Both the position numbers and the translations under genes were made by a program. The notes under the pieces were generated by a model. The model saw only the letters and a program-made list of their open reading frames with translations. It ran no database searches and was not told the DNA's origin. DNA of 64,000 nucleotides, taken from Nitrobacter sp963807355 (GTDB taxonomy: Bacteria > Pseudomonadota > Alphaproteobacteria > Rhizobiales > Xanthobacteraceae). Shown one piece after another: positions 47,836 through 56,703 of the stretch. The DNA is taken from the NCBI GenBank assembly GCA_963807355.1, contig CAWEBX010000003.1, positions 274,321 to 338,320 of the forward strand. The letters are read 5' to 3'. How positions within the stretch are numbered: position 1 is the first letter of the stretch; each line of letters opens with the position of its first letter.

Positions 47836-48203
47836 ACCCACCAACGCACACTCAGAAACAAAAACGCGATCCGTACGATTAGGTTCCTGATGATGGGTTC
47901 GGGTTCAAGCGAATATCGGAAATATGGTTCACACGCCCGTGTTCGTCGCCGGGAACAACGATTTACGACCGCGAGCCGCCAGTTGTCGGATGGCCGACGG
48001 CAATCCTTGTGATGCAGATGAGCGTCGCCGTTTGCTCATGTTCGCAGGCGGCTATCGCTTATTCGAGCGAAGTGGATTCCAGTTCGCGTGAAGAAAGCGC
48101 GTCAAAACAACAATCTGGAGCTTCGCCTCTGATTCAATCAGAAACGAAAATGCTCTGGCTGATTGGCGCCATGGGCGTCGCGGCGGATGCGGACGTATCC
48201 GCG
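47836..48203. other. Spacer between hypothetical gene and tldD
   Basis: About 368 bp without a credible gene. The second half is a family B repeat (48053-48155). The first half shows no recognisable motif; it must contain the promoter of the hypothetical gene. Confidence 0.55.
48053..48155 (+). repeat. Dispersed repeat, family B (extended copy)
   Basis: CTATCGCTTATTCGAGCGAAGTGGATTCC then AGTTCGCGTGAAGAAAGCGCGTCAAAACAA and a TCTGATTCAATCAGA hairpin. It lies downstream of tldD. Confidence 0.75.
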
Positions 48204-49631
48204 TTATCCGCCCGTTCCTCCGACCGTTATTCGCTCCATTCGCAAGGTCGGCTGACCGACGCCAACGGGTACGCCCTGACCGTTCTTGCCGCAGGTGCCG
48301 ATGCCGTCGTCCAGCGCGACATCATTGCCGACCATGGTGATGCGGTGCAAATCGGTTGGCCCGTTGCCGATCAGCATGGCGCCTTTCAGCGGAGCGCCGA
48401 TCTTGCCGTTCTCGATCTGGTAGGCCTCGGTGCATTGGAACACGTATTTGCCCGAGGTGATGTCGACTTGGCCGCCGCCGAAATTGACCGCATAGATGCC
48501 GTTCTTCACCGACGCGAGGATTTCCGCCGGATCGCGATCACCCGCCGGCATATAGGTGTTGGTCATCCGCGGCATCGGTACGTGAGCATAGTCCTGACGA
48601 CGGCCATTGCCGGTCGGCTTCATTCCCATCAGCCGCGCGTTCTGACGATCCTGCATGTAACCGACCAGGATGCCGTCCTCGATCAGCACGGTGCGGTTGG
48701 TCGGCGTGCCCTCGTCATCGATGGAAAGGGAGCCGCGTCGGGCCGAAATGGTGCCGTCGTCGACCACGGTGACGCCTTTGGCCGCGACCTGCTGACCCAT
48801 CAGCCCCGCGAAAGCGGACGTCTTCTTGCGGTTGAAGTCGCCTTCGAGGCCGTGTCCCACCGCTTCGTGCAGCATCACGCCGGGCCAGCCCGGGCCGAGT
48901 ACCACGTCCATCTCGCCGGCGGGCGCAGGGATCGATTCCAAATTGATCAGCGCCTGACGGATCGCGCCCTCCGCAGCTGACCGCCATGCCTTGGTCTCGA
49001 TGAAGCGGGCATAGCCTTCGCGGCCGCCATAGCCCTGGCTGCCGGTTTCCTGCCGGTCGCCCTGTCCGGCGACGACGGAGATGTTCACTCGCACCAGCGG
49101 ACGGACATCGCGATAGCTTTCGCCGTCCGGCCGCATGATTTCAACGACCTGCCATGTCGCGCCGAGGCTGACGGACACCTGACGCACCCGCGGATCCTTA
49201 TCGCGGACATAGGCGTCGATTTCGGCAAGCAGCTTGACCTTGGTCTCGAAGCCGAGGCCATCGAGCGGATTGTCATCGCCGTAAAGCTGTACGTTAGTAT
49301 GGGAGGGAGCGGCCGCGAAAGTGCCCTGATAGCCGCCGCGCACGGCGCCGACGGCATCGGCAGCGCGGATCAGAGCGGGCAGCGAAACGTCGGACGAATG
49401 GGCGTAGCCGACGGCGTCGTCCTTGACCGCGCGAAGGCCGAAGCCTTGCGAGGTATCATAGGTCGCCTGCTTGAGCCGCCCGTTGTCGAACATCAGAGCT
49501 TCGCTCTGGTTATATTCGAGAAACAGTTCGCCATCGTCCGCACCTTTGAGGCCCCGCGCAACTTCGTTGCGTACGGAATCGCGGTCGAGATCCGCGCGTT
49601 CGAGCAGAGATGTGCTAGTGGGGCTGGTCAT
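48204..49631 (-). CDS. tldD: TldD, metalloprotease subunit
   Basis: Forms the TldD/TldE zinc protease, which processes microcin-type and other small peptides. The metal motif HEAVGHGLEGD is intact, and RQDYAHVPMPRMTNTYM is conserved. From ATG 49631 it has 475 residues, the usual length. TldE is not in the window, which is normal. It is in the same direction as ialB and about 150 bp downstream of it. Confidence 0.95.
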   Translation of the reverse strand: MTSPTSTSLLERADLDRDSVRNEVARGLKGADDGELFLEYNQSEALMFDNGRLKQATYDTSQGFGLRAVKDDAVGYAHSSDVSLPALIRAADAVGAVRGGYQGTFAAAPSHTNVQLYGDDNPLDGLGFETKVKLLAEIDAYVRDKDPRVRQVSVSLGATWQVVEIMRPDGESYRDVRPLVRVNISVVAGQGDRQETGSQGYGGREGYARFIETKAWRSAAEGAIRQALINLESIPAPAGEMDVVLGPGWPGVMLHEAVGHGLEGDFNRKKTSAFAGLMGQQVAAKGVTVVDDGTISARRGSLSIDDEGTPTNRTVLIEDGILVGYMQDRQNARLMGMKPTGNGRRQDYAHVPMPRMTNTYMPAGDRDPAEILASVKNGIYAVNFGGGQVDITSGKYVFQCTEAYQIENGKIGAPLKGAMLIGNGPTDLHRITMVGNDVALDDGIGTCGKNGQGVPVGVGQPTLRMERITVGGTGG

Positions 49632-49782
49632 GCGAACTCCGGGGTGCAACGTGCCCGTTCCGTGTGGTTCAGGCGGACAGAAGTTCAAGATAGGTATGAT
49701 CGCCGCCAGATGGGAGGCTTTTTCTGCCGAACTTCTCGAGTGGCGTCGCGCTACTCGCTGAGGCGAACTTCAGATTCGGGCT

Positions 49783-50340
49783 CTAGGGCAGCTTGTCGTA
49801 ACCTTCGCCGAGCCCGTTCAGGCTGAGCGGAAAGCCAATGCCTTCCTCGGGTGTTTCGAAGATGATGAATGTCGCCGTCTTTGCGCTGCGCAATTGCCCA
49901 AGCAGCTTGTCGTCCAGAACGACCTCGGCGACGCAGCCGTTTGGGAGGCAGCGCACGAAACCGGCGCGGCCAACGTCGGCGTTGTCGAGCTTCAGCCCGA
50001 GGCCGGAGGGCAGCAACACGCCGAGCGGCGCCACCACGCGCATCAGCCGGCTTTTTTGGTCGGCGGTCTTGAGCACAATCACGGTAAGACCGGCATTGGA
50101 GCGATCCTCCGCCACCACGCTCTGGATCAAGGCACATTGCTCGGCCTTCGCTCCGGGAGGAGTATCGCAGCGGATCTGCCAATCGCCATGAACAGATTTG
50201 ACGGCTCCCTGGGCCTCGGCCGCACTGGTAAAGCCGACCACGAGAAGTGCGGCGGCGAAGCCCGCCAAAGCGCGGAGCGGCTGCCGCCAAGCTATCATGC
50301 GCGGGAATGCATATCTCATATGTTGTTTAGAAGGCTCCAT
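49783..50340 (-). CDS. Invasion-associated locus B (IalB) family protein
   Basis: 185 residues from ATG 50340 (an ATG at 50319 is an alternative). A signal peptide is clear (LRALAGFAAALLVVGFTSAAEA). The IalB core has VHGDWQIRCDTPPGAKAEQCALIQ, seen as GDWQIRCDTPPG, and the paired segment RCLPNGCVAEVVLDD. Four Cys residues could form two disulphides in the periplasm. The family is common in free-living Rhizobiales and does not itself imply invasion. Confidence 0.88.
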   Translation of the reverse strand: MEPSKQHMRYAFPRMIAWRQPLRALAGFAAALLVVGFTSAAEAQGAVKSVHGDWQIRCDTPPGAKAEQCALIQSVVAEDRSNAGLTVIVLKTADQKSRLMRVVAPLGVLLPSGLGLKLDNADVGRAGFVRCLPNGCVAEVVLDDKLLGQLRSAKTATFIIFETPEEGIGFPLSLNGLGEGYDKLP

Positions 50341-50771
50341 CCGGGTCGATCCCCTGCTTTCGACCATGCCTCGCCGCCTGACGGTCAATGACGGCGCCTT
50401 GAAGGCGGTCCCGGCCCGGATTAGCCCGAACCACGGCCGAATTTGCGAAGCGGCCGTGCCTGTGCCTACATCGGACAATCCGCCTGTCAAGCGGCGTCCT
50501 GCCGTGAATCCTGTGTTTCGCTCCGCTTCGTCGGCCCGATGCGTTTATAGCCCACGCGCCGCACGGCCGTTTTAAGCATCGCTCAACTCGCTGTCCTTGG
50601 TCCTTGCGAGGCGCGACAAATTATGGTTTGAGAGGGGCGGCTTTGGACGCATTCTAGCTAACGGCGCGCAGGCTGTTTGCGGAAGCGTCAGAGGAGCGGC
50701 AGGCTCGCCCTCGGCGGGAACTGCTTAGGGGGTTTGTTTAGGGTTTATTTATGACAAGGAGCGCGAGCGGC
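50341..50771. other. Divergent region between ialB and coxB
   Basis: 431 bp with no credible gene. It becomes less GC-rich near 50725-50755 (GGGGGTTTGTTTAGGGTTTATTT), probably the coxB promoter and leader. An AAGGAG ribosome site precedes ATG 50772. No repeat family element or recognisable operator was found. Confidence 0.55.
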
Positions 50772-51626
50772 ATGAAGATGTCGATGGGCCATTATGGCCG
50801 CCGGTTTGGCCGCCGGTTTCTGGGATTAGCGTTTGGAGGAGCGGCGCTTGCCGCCAGTGGTGCGGTTTCGGCGGAGGAGCTGGGTCAACCGCATCCCTGG
50901 GCGTATGGACTTCAGACGGGTGTGACGCCTGTCATGGAGAGCGTTGCGCGGATGCATAGCGGGCTTCTGGTTGTGATCACGCTGATCACGCTGTTTGTGA
51001 CGGGCCTGCTGGTTGTGGCGATGTTGCGTTTCAACGCGCGGTCCAATCCGGTTCCGTCGAAGACGACCCACAACACGATGATCGAGGTTGCGTGGACGAT
51101 CATTCCGGTTTTGATCCTGGTTGGCATTGCGGTGCCGTCGTTCCGGCTTTTGTTTGAGCAGCTTGACCTTCCGAAGGCTGACCTGACGGTGAAGGCGGTC
51201 GGCAAGCAGTGGTACTGGAGCTACGCGTATCCGGACAACGGCAAGTTCGAGTTTGACTCGCTGATGGCGCATGAGAAGCAGCCACGGATGCTTGCGGTGG
51301 ACAACGAGCTGGTTGTTCCTGTGAACAAGATCGTCCGGGTTCAGGTGACCGGGGCCGATGTCATTCATTCGTTTGGCGTTCCGGCGTTCGGCATCAAGGT
51401 GGACGCGATCCCGGGCCGTCTCAACGAGACCTGGTTCAAGGCCACCAAGACGGGCGTGTTCTACGGCCAGTGCTCGGAGCTGTGCGGGCGGGATCACGCC
51501 TTCATGCCGATTGCGGTTCGTGTGGTGAGCGAGCAGGATTTTGCGGCCTGGATTGAAACCGCGAAGAAGAAGTTTGCCTCGAACCCGGCGAACGCGGTGG
51601 CGTCAGCTGCCGACGTGATGCGCTAG
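50772..51626 (+). CDS. coxB: Cytochrome c oxidase subunit II (aa3 type)
   Basis: Carries the CuA centre receiving electrons from cytochrome c. From ATG 50772 it has 284 residues; an ATG at 50751 would add seven but lacks a good ribosome site. A signal peptide (LGLAFGGAALAASGAVSAEE) and two transmembrane helices are seen. The CuA ligands are in YGQCSELCGRDHAFMPI plus an upstream His (VIHSFGVPAFG). It leads the cox operon, with coxA 112 bp downstream. Confidence 0.95.
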   Translation: MKMSMGHYGRRFGRRFLGLAFGGAALAASGAVSAEELGQPHPWAYGLQTGVTPVMESVARMHSGLLVVITLITLFVTGLLVVAMLRFNARSNPVPSKTTHNTMIEVAWTIIPVLILVGIAVPSFRLLFEQLDLPKADLTVKAVGKQWYWSYAYPDNGKFEFDSLMAHEKQPRMLAVDNELVVPVNKIVRVQVTGADVIHSFGVPAFGIKVDAIPGRLNETWFKATKTGVFYGQCSELCGRDHAFMPIAVRVVSEQDFAAWIETAKKKFASNPANAVASAADVMR

Positions 51627-51738
51627 GCGTCGCGTAGGGCGATTTCGACGGGGCGACAACCGCTAAAGGGACGTCGCCCAAGGGATATCGCTAAGGTTCG
51701 TTCGAAGGACTTCAAGGGACGAAAGACAGGATTAGACA

Positions 51739-53364
51739 ATGGCAACAACCGCAGCACATGCTCACGACCACGGCCATGACGATCATGGCGACCATGCGCA
51801 CCACCCGACAGGGTGGCGGCGCTTTGCGTATTCGACCAATCACAAGGACATCGGGACTATGTACCTGGTGTTCGCCATCGTCGCGGGGATCATCGGCGGC
51901 CTGATGTCGATGGGCATCCGGGCGGAACTGATGTATCCCGGCGTGCAGGTTTTTGATCCTGCGCATACCTACAACGTCTTTGTGACCTCGCACGGCCTGA
52001 TCATGATCTTCTTCATGGTGATGCCTGCGATGATCGGCGGCTTCGGCAACTGGTTCGTGCCGCTGATGATCGGGGCGCCCGACATGGCGTTTCCGCGCAT
52101 GAACAACATCTCGTTCTGGCTGCTGCCAGCGGCGTTTGCGCTGTTGCTGACCTCCACGTTCGTGGAGGGTGAGCCGGGCGCGGCGGGCGCGGGCACGGGC
52201 TGGACGCTGTATGCGCCGCTGTCGACGAGCGGTCATCCCGGACCGTCGGTGGATTTTGTGATCCTCGCGGTGCATCTGGCCGGCGCCTCCTCGATTTTGG
52301 GCGCGATCAACTTCATCACCACGATCTTCAACATGCGCGCGCCTGGCATGACCTTGCACAAGATGCCGCTGTTCGTCTGGTCGATCCTGGTGACGGTGTG
52401 GCTGCTCTTGCTGTCGCTGCCGGTTCTGGCGGGTGCGATCACGATGCTTTTGACCGACCGTAACTTCGGCACCACGTTCTTCGCTGCCGACGGCGGCGGC
52501 GATCCGGTGCTGTTCCAGCATCTGTTCTGGTTCTTCGGTCATCCCGAAGTGTACATCCTGATTCTGCCGGGCTTCGGCATGATCAGCCATGTGATCTCGA
52601 CGTTCTCGAAGAAGCCGATCTTCGGCTATCTCGGCATGGCCTATGCGATGGTCGCGATCGGCGGCATCGGCTTCGTCGTGTGGGCGCACCACATGTACAC
52701 GGTCGGCATGGTGTCGACGGCGCAGGCTTATTTCGTCGCCGCCACGATGGTGATCGCGGTGCCGACCGGCGTGAAGATATTCTCGTGGATCGCCACCATG
52801 TGGGGCGGCTCGATCGAGTTCAAGGCGCCGATGCTGTTTGCGATCGGCTTCATCTTCCTGTTCACGGTTGGCGGCGTGACCGGCGTGGTGCTGGCCAATG
52901 CGGGCGTCGACCGGGTGATGCAGGAGACCTACTACGTCATCGCGCACTTCCACTACGTGATGGGCATTGCCGCGGTGTTCTCGATCTTCGCGGGCTGGTA
53001 CTACTGGTTCCCGAAGATCTCCGGCTACATGTACAACGAGACCATCGCCAAGCTGCACTTCTGGCTGATGTTCATCGGCGCCAACGTCCTGTTCTTCCCG
53101 CAGCACTTCCTCGGACTGCAGGGCATGATGCGGCGCTCGGTCGACTATCCGGATGCGTTCGCGGGCTGGAACGAGATCTCGTCCTACGGCGCCTTTATCG
53201 CGGGGTTCGGCGCTGTGGTCTTCATCTACGGTCTGATCGACGCCTTCGCGCGCAAGGAGCAGGCGGCGGACAATCCGTGGGGCGAAGGTGCAACCACGCT
53301 GGAATGGACGCTGTCGTCACCGCCGCCGTTCCACCAGTTCTCCACCCTGCCGAAGGTGCAGTAA
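51739..53364 (+). CDS. coxA: Cytochrome c oxidase subunit I
   Basis: Catalytic heme a / a3-CuB subunit of 541 residues with 12 helices. The N-terminus is His/Asp-rich. The CuB and cross-linked Tyr motif FFGHPEVYILILPGFG, then VWAHHMYTVGM and AHFHYVMG (heme ligands), are complete. Key K- and D-channel segments look normal. It lies between coxB and ctaB. The long opposite-strand frame here is a codon-bias artefact. Confidence 0.97.
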   Translation: MATTAAHAHDHGHDDHGDHAHHPTGWRRFAYSTNHKDIGTMYLVFAIVAGIIGGLMSMGIRAELMYPGVQVFDPAHTYNVFVTSHGLIMIFFMVMPAMIGGFGNWFVPLMIGAPDMAFPRMNNISFWLLPAAFALLLTSTFVEGEPGAAGAGTGWTLYAPLSTSGHPGPSVDFVILAVHLAGASSILGAINFITTIFNMRAPGMTLHKMPLFVWSILVTVWLLLLSLPVLAGAITMLLTDRNFGTTFFAADGGGDPVLFQHLFWFFGHPEVYILILPGFGMISHVISTFSKKPIFGYLGMAYAMVAIGGIGFVVWAHHMYTVGMVSTAQAYFVAATMVIAVPTGVKIFSWIATMWGGSIEFKAPMLFAIGFIFLFTVGGVTGVVLANAGVDRVMQETYYVIAHFHYVMGIAAVFSIFAGWYYWFPKISGYMYNETIAKLHFWLMFIGANVLFFPQHFLGLQGMMRRSVDYPDAFAGWNEISSYGAFIAGFGAVVFIYGLIDAFARKEQAADNPWGEGATTLEWTLSSPPPFHQFSTLPKVQ

Positions 53365-53419
53365 TGTGACTGTGCGCGGCGCGCTCGACGCGCCGCGCAC
53401 CCAACAAGCGGGTTGTATC

Positions 53420-54358
53420 GTGTCGGTTGTTGATCAAAAAGCCGTTGAACTGCCGCCCCGGATCTCGGAGGCGAGTGTTGCCGATTACTTCGCGCTGCTG
53501 AAGCCACGGGTGATGTCGCTCGTGATCTTCACTGCGCTGGTCGGGCTGATGATCGCGCCGGGCCATGTTCACCCGGTCCTGGGCTTCATCTCGATCCTCT
53601 GCATCGCGGTCGGAGCCGGTGCCTCCGGCGCGCTGAACATGGCGCTGGAAGGCGATATCGACGTGCTGATGTCGCGCACGGCCAACCGGCCGATCCCGCG
53701 CGGCCGCATCACCCGCGGCGAGGCGATGGGGTTTGGCCTCACGCTGTCGTTCTTCTCGGTGATGACGCTCGGCGCCCTGGTCAACTGGTATGCCGGGGGT
53801 CTGCTCGCCTTCACGATCTTCTTTTATGTTGTGATCTACACGATGGGACTGAAGCGGCGGACCGCGCAGAACATCGTGATTGGCGGCGCCGCCGGTGCGC
53901 TGCCGCCGGTGGTGGCGTGGGCGGCTGCGACGGGGTCGCTGTCGGTGGAGCCGCTGCTTCTGTTCCTGATCATCTTCTTCTGGACGCCGCCGCATTTCTG
54001 GGCGCTGGCGCTGTTCCGCAACGACGACTACACCCGCGCCGGCGTGCCGATGTTGCCGGTGGTTGCCGGTCCCGATGCGACCCGGCTGCAGATCCTGCTC
54101 TATACCATCGTGCTGGTGGCGGTCGCCGCCGCGCCCTGGCCGCTCGGCTACTTCGATTGGATTTATGGTGTCACTTCGCTGATCCTCGGCGCCGGCATGC
54201 TGGTGTTCGCGATCAATGTCTATCGCCATCGCACCGGCAGCACGGCGCTACGCGCCACGCGGCGGTTGTTCGCCTTTTCGATCCTCTATCTGTTCGCGCT
54301 GTTTGCCGTTCTGCTGCTCGATGTGGTTGCGAAGGCCATCGCGCCGTTGATCTGGTAG
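53420..54358 (+). CDS. ctaB: Protoheme IX farnesyltransferase (heme O synthase)
   Basis: Membrane UbiA-family prenyltransferase converting heme B to heme O for the oxidase. It has 312 residues from GTG 53420 (SVVDQKAVELPPRI). The Asp-rich motif NMALEGDIDVLMSRTANRP, here as DIDVLMSRTANRPIPRG, and the second loop YTRAGVPMLPVV are typical. About eight hydrophobic helices are visible. The GTG has no strong ribosome site, but no better start exists. Confidence 0.94.
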   Translation: MSVVDQKAVELPPRISEASVADYFALLKPRVMSLVIFTALVGLMIAPGHVHPVLGFISILCIAVGAGASGALNMALEGDIDVLMSRTANRPIPRGRITRGEAMGFGLTLSFFSVMTLGALVNWYAGGLLAFTIFFYVVIYTMGLKRRTAQNIVIGGAAGALPPVVAWAAATGSLSVEPLLLFLIIFFWTPPHFWALALFRNDDYTRAGVPMLPVVAGPDATRLQILLYTIVLVAVAAAPWPLGYFDWIYGVTSLILGAGMLVFAINVYRHRTGSTALRATRRLFAFSILYLFALFAVLLLDVVAKAIAPLIW

Positions 54359-54373
54359 AGGGCGCATGGACCG

Positions 54374-54544
54374 ATGGACAGCAACAACAAGCCGGACGGA
54401 GACGGGATCGTTCTCACCGAGGCCCAGAAGAAGCGCCGGCGCGAGCGGTCGATCGCGATCGCCTGGGCGCTGGGGCTCATGGTCCTGCTGTTTTTCGCGG
54501 TCACCTTCATCAAGGGGCCGGGCGTTCTCGTCCGTCCGATGTGA
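54374..54544 (+). CDS. coxF: CoxF, small oxidase-associated membrane protein
   Basis: A 56-residue protein between ctaB and ctaG. The sequence begins MDSNNKPDGDGIVLTEAQ, has a KKRRRERS basic stretch, one transmembrane helix (IAIAWALGLMVLLFFAVTF), and ends GVLVRPM. Position and shape match the small coxF gene of Bradyrhizobium-type oxidase clusters. It starts 15 bp after ctaB and ends 6 bp before ctaG. Exact role is unknown. Confidence 0.8.
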   Translation: MDSNNKPDGDGIVLTEAQKKRRRERSIAIAWALGLMVLLFFAVTFIKGPGVLVRPM

Positions 54545-54550
54545 TTTGAG

Positions 54551-55201
54551 ATGACGGACGCGTCGCAGCACCCGCAGCAACCCGCCACCGCAGCCTCGGC
54601 CCGGCCGAAGGCGACGCCGCGCGTTGGCCGCGACGTGAAGGTCGGCGCCGCCTGCGGCCTGGTGGTCGCCCTGATGGTCGGCGCCGCCTATGCGTCGGTG
54701 CCGTTCTACGACTGGTTCTGCCGCGTCACCGGCTTCAACGGAACGACGCGGGTGGCAGGGGAGGCCCCCCAGTCCAAGCCGCTGGAGCGCACGGTGGCCG
54801 TGCGCTTCGACTCCAACGTCTCTGGCGGGCTGCCCTGGAAGTTCGAGCCGGAACAGACCGAGATAAAGGTCCGGGTCGGCGAGGTCACCACCGTCCATTA
54901 CACCATCACCAACGAGGTGGCGGCGACCACCATGGGACAGGCGGCCTATAACGTCACGCCGCTGACAGTCGGATCCTATTTCACCAAGATCAACTGCTTC
55001 TGTTTCACCGAGCAAACCCTGGCGCCCGGTGAGAAGCGGGAGATGGCCGTCGTCTTCTATGTCGATCAGGCCTTCGCCGCCGACAGCGAGAACGACGGCG
55101 TCAATACCATCACCCTGTCCTATACCTTCTTTCCGGTGAAGAAGGCCGCGCCCAAGCCGGTGGCGGCCAACGAGCCGGACAGGCCAGGGGGAAGCATCTG
55201 A
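54551..55201 (+). CDS. ctaG: CtaG/Cox11, copper chaperone for cytochrome c oxidase
   Basis: Delivers copper to the CuB site. 216 residues with one N-terminal membrane helix (AACGLVVALMVGAAYASVPF) and a periplasmic immunoglobulin-like domain. The Cys pair INCFCFTEQTLAPGEK is the copper-binding motif. An additional Cys in FYDWFCRVTGFNG is conserved. It belongs to the cox operon between coxF and coxC. Confidence 0.96.
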   Translation: MTDASQHPQQPATAASARPKATPRVGRDVKVGAACGLVVALMVGAAYASVPFYDWFCRVTGFNGTTRVAGEAPQSKPLERTVAVRFDSNVSGGLPWKFEPEQTEIKVRVGEVTTVHYTITNEVAATTMGQAAYNVTPLTVGSYFTKINCFCFTEQTLAPGEKREMAVVFYVDQAFAADSENDGVNTITLSYTFFPVKKAAPKPVAANEPDRPGGSI

Positions 55202-55296
55202 GCTTTGAGGGCCGACGCGTTTTGTTACCGACGCGTTTTGTTTTGAGATCAATAGGTGCCCAATACCGCCGGCACCGCTAACGGAGAGAGACCGCA

Positions 55297-56151
55297 ATGG
55301 CTACGGCGCAAGTCAAGCACGATTACCACCTGGTCGACCCGAGTCCGTGGCCGATCGTAGGCGCGACCGCGGCTTTCATCATGGCCGTCGGCGCGATCCT
55401 GTGGATGCATCATCTGACCGCGGCCGCGCCGATCATTTTCGGCATCGGCCTGATCGGCGTGCTCTACACCATGGCGAGCTGGTGGGCGGATGTGATCCGC
55501 GAAGCCGAGCACAAGGGCGATCACACCCGCGTGGTGCAGATCAGCCATCGCTACGGCATGATCCTGTTCATCTGCTCCGAGGTGATGTTCTTCGTCGCCT
55601 GGTTCTGGGCCTTCTTCAACTCCGCGCTGTTCCCGGGCGATCCCGTGCATATGACGCGCGACGCGCTGTTCGGCGGTGTCTGGCCCCCCAAGGGCATCCA
55701 GACCTTCGATCCCTGGCACCTGCCGTTGCTCAACACCCTGATCCTTCTGACCTCGGGCACCACCGTGACCTGGGCGCACCATGCCCTGCTCAATGGCGAC
55801 CGCAAGGGGCTGAAGTGGGGGTTGATCCTGACCATCGCGCTCGGCGCCGTCTTCACCTGCGTGCAGGCCTATGAGTATCATCACGCCGCCTTCAGCTTCG
55901 CCGGCAACGTCTACGGCGCCACCTTCTTCATGGCGACCGGCTTCCACGGCTTCCATGTGCTGGTCGGCACCATCTTCCTGATCGTCTGCCTGTTCCGCGC
56001 CAATGCGGGACACTTCACGCCCTCCCAGCACCTCGGCTTCGAATTCGCCGCCTGGTACTGGCATTTCGTCGACGTGGTGTGGCTGTTCCTGTTCGTCTGC
56101 ATCTATGTCTGGGGCAACGGCGCCGCGGCCATGGCGCACGCCGCGCACTGA
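55297..56151 (+). CDS. coxC: Cytochrome c oxidase subunit III
   Basis: 284 residues with seven membrane helices. Family landmarks include YHLVDPSPWPI at the start, RYGMILFICSEVMFFVAWFWAFF (in part: ICSEVMFFVAWFW), ALLNGDRKGLKWGL and GFHGFHVLVGTIFL. It is the last typical oxidase gene of the operon, followed 32 bp later by a terminator. Confidence 0.97.
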   Translation: MATAQVKHDYHLVDPSPWPIVGATAAFIMAVGAILWMHHLTAAAPIIFGIGLIGVLYTMASWWADVIREAEHKGDHTRVVQISHRYGMILFICSEVMFFVAWFWAFFNSALFPGDPVHMTRDALFGGVWPPKGIQTFDPWHLPLLNTLILLTSGTTVTWAHHALLNGDRKGLKWGLILTIALGAVFTCVQAYEYHHAAFSFAGNVYGATFFMATGFHGFHVLVGTIFLIVCLFRANAGHFTPSQHLGFEFAAWYWHFVDVVWLFLFVCIYVWGNGAAAMAHAAH

Positions 56152-56182
56152 CCGGGAACAGCCCGCTCAACACCATCAAGAC

Positions 56183-56212
56183 AAGGGCGGCCGCCGGGCC
56201 GCCCTTTTCTCT
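56183..56212 (+). terminator. Rho-independent terminator after coxC
   Basis: AAGGGCGGCC-GCCG-GGCCGCCCTT, a 10-bp stem, followed by TTCTCTTT. It ends the cox operon. DUF983 begins 16 bp later, so it is either read through or transcribed separately. Confidence 0.85.
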
Positions 56213-56228
56213 TTCGGAAGAAACGCTG

Positions 56229-56555
56229 ATGTCCAATCTCGCTCGGCCGACATTGTCCCAGACCATCCTGCGCGGACTCGCCTGCAAATGCCCGCGCTGC
56301 GGCAAGGGAAAACTCTTCTCCGGATTCCTGACCCTGCGACCCGCCTGCGACGCTTGCGAGCAGGATTACGCCTTCATCGACGCCGGCGACGGTCCCGCCG
56401 TGTTCATCATCCTCATCGCAGGGTTCATCGTCGTCGCTGCCGCCCTCGTCGTCGAAGTCAAGTATCAGCCATCCCTCTGGATCCACGCAGCTCTCTGGAT
56501 CCCTCTCGTCCTCGCTGTTACCCCCAGGCGCGAGACGCTTCAACGCAACGTTTAG
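56229..56555 (+). CDS. DUF983 membrane protein, short C-terminus
   Basis: 108 residues from ATG 56229. The family zinc-like motif is LACKCPRCGKGKLFSGFL, with another Cys pair (ACDACEQDY), then a membrane segment (AVFIILIAGFIVVAAALVV) and SLWIHAALWIPLVLAV. Homologues usually continue about 20 residues further with a basic tail. Here the frame ends in TPRRETLQRNV. Shifting by one base in the CCCCC run (56520-56525) gives TP-GARRFNATF, nearer the family tail, so a frameshift is possible. Function in the oxidase cluster is unknown. Confidence 0.75.
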   Translation: MSNLARPTLSQTILRGLACKCPRCGKGKLFSGFLTLRPACDACEQDYAFIDAGDGPAVFIILIAGFIVVAAALVVEVKYQPSLWIHAALWIPLVLAVTPRRETLQRNV

Positions 56556-56703
56556 CTGCATTGGGCGGCGCGGCTTTTTCTCTCCCTTCGATTTCCTCTT
56601 CATCCCGAAACGCTTTATGGTACGCGGCGGCCATCGCCGATGGCGACATGGATAACTCGGGCTATCAAATATTTGGCAACACACTCCGCCGTTGGAGGCC
56701 GGC

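Noticed and set aside
26385..48155. Repeats considered as a CRISPR array or IS ends
   Set aside because: Copies are dispersed by kilobases, palindromic, and lack spacers, a transposase or flanking direct repeats.
49783..50340. ialB as a virulence island
   Set aside because: IalB proteins are common in free-living Rhizobiales; base composition and neighbours are ordinary.
51712..53106. Long minus-strand frame opposite coxA (464 codons)
   Set aside because: Low-complexity His/Arg/Asp-rich translation, no ribosome site, opposite a perfect CoxA.
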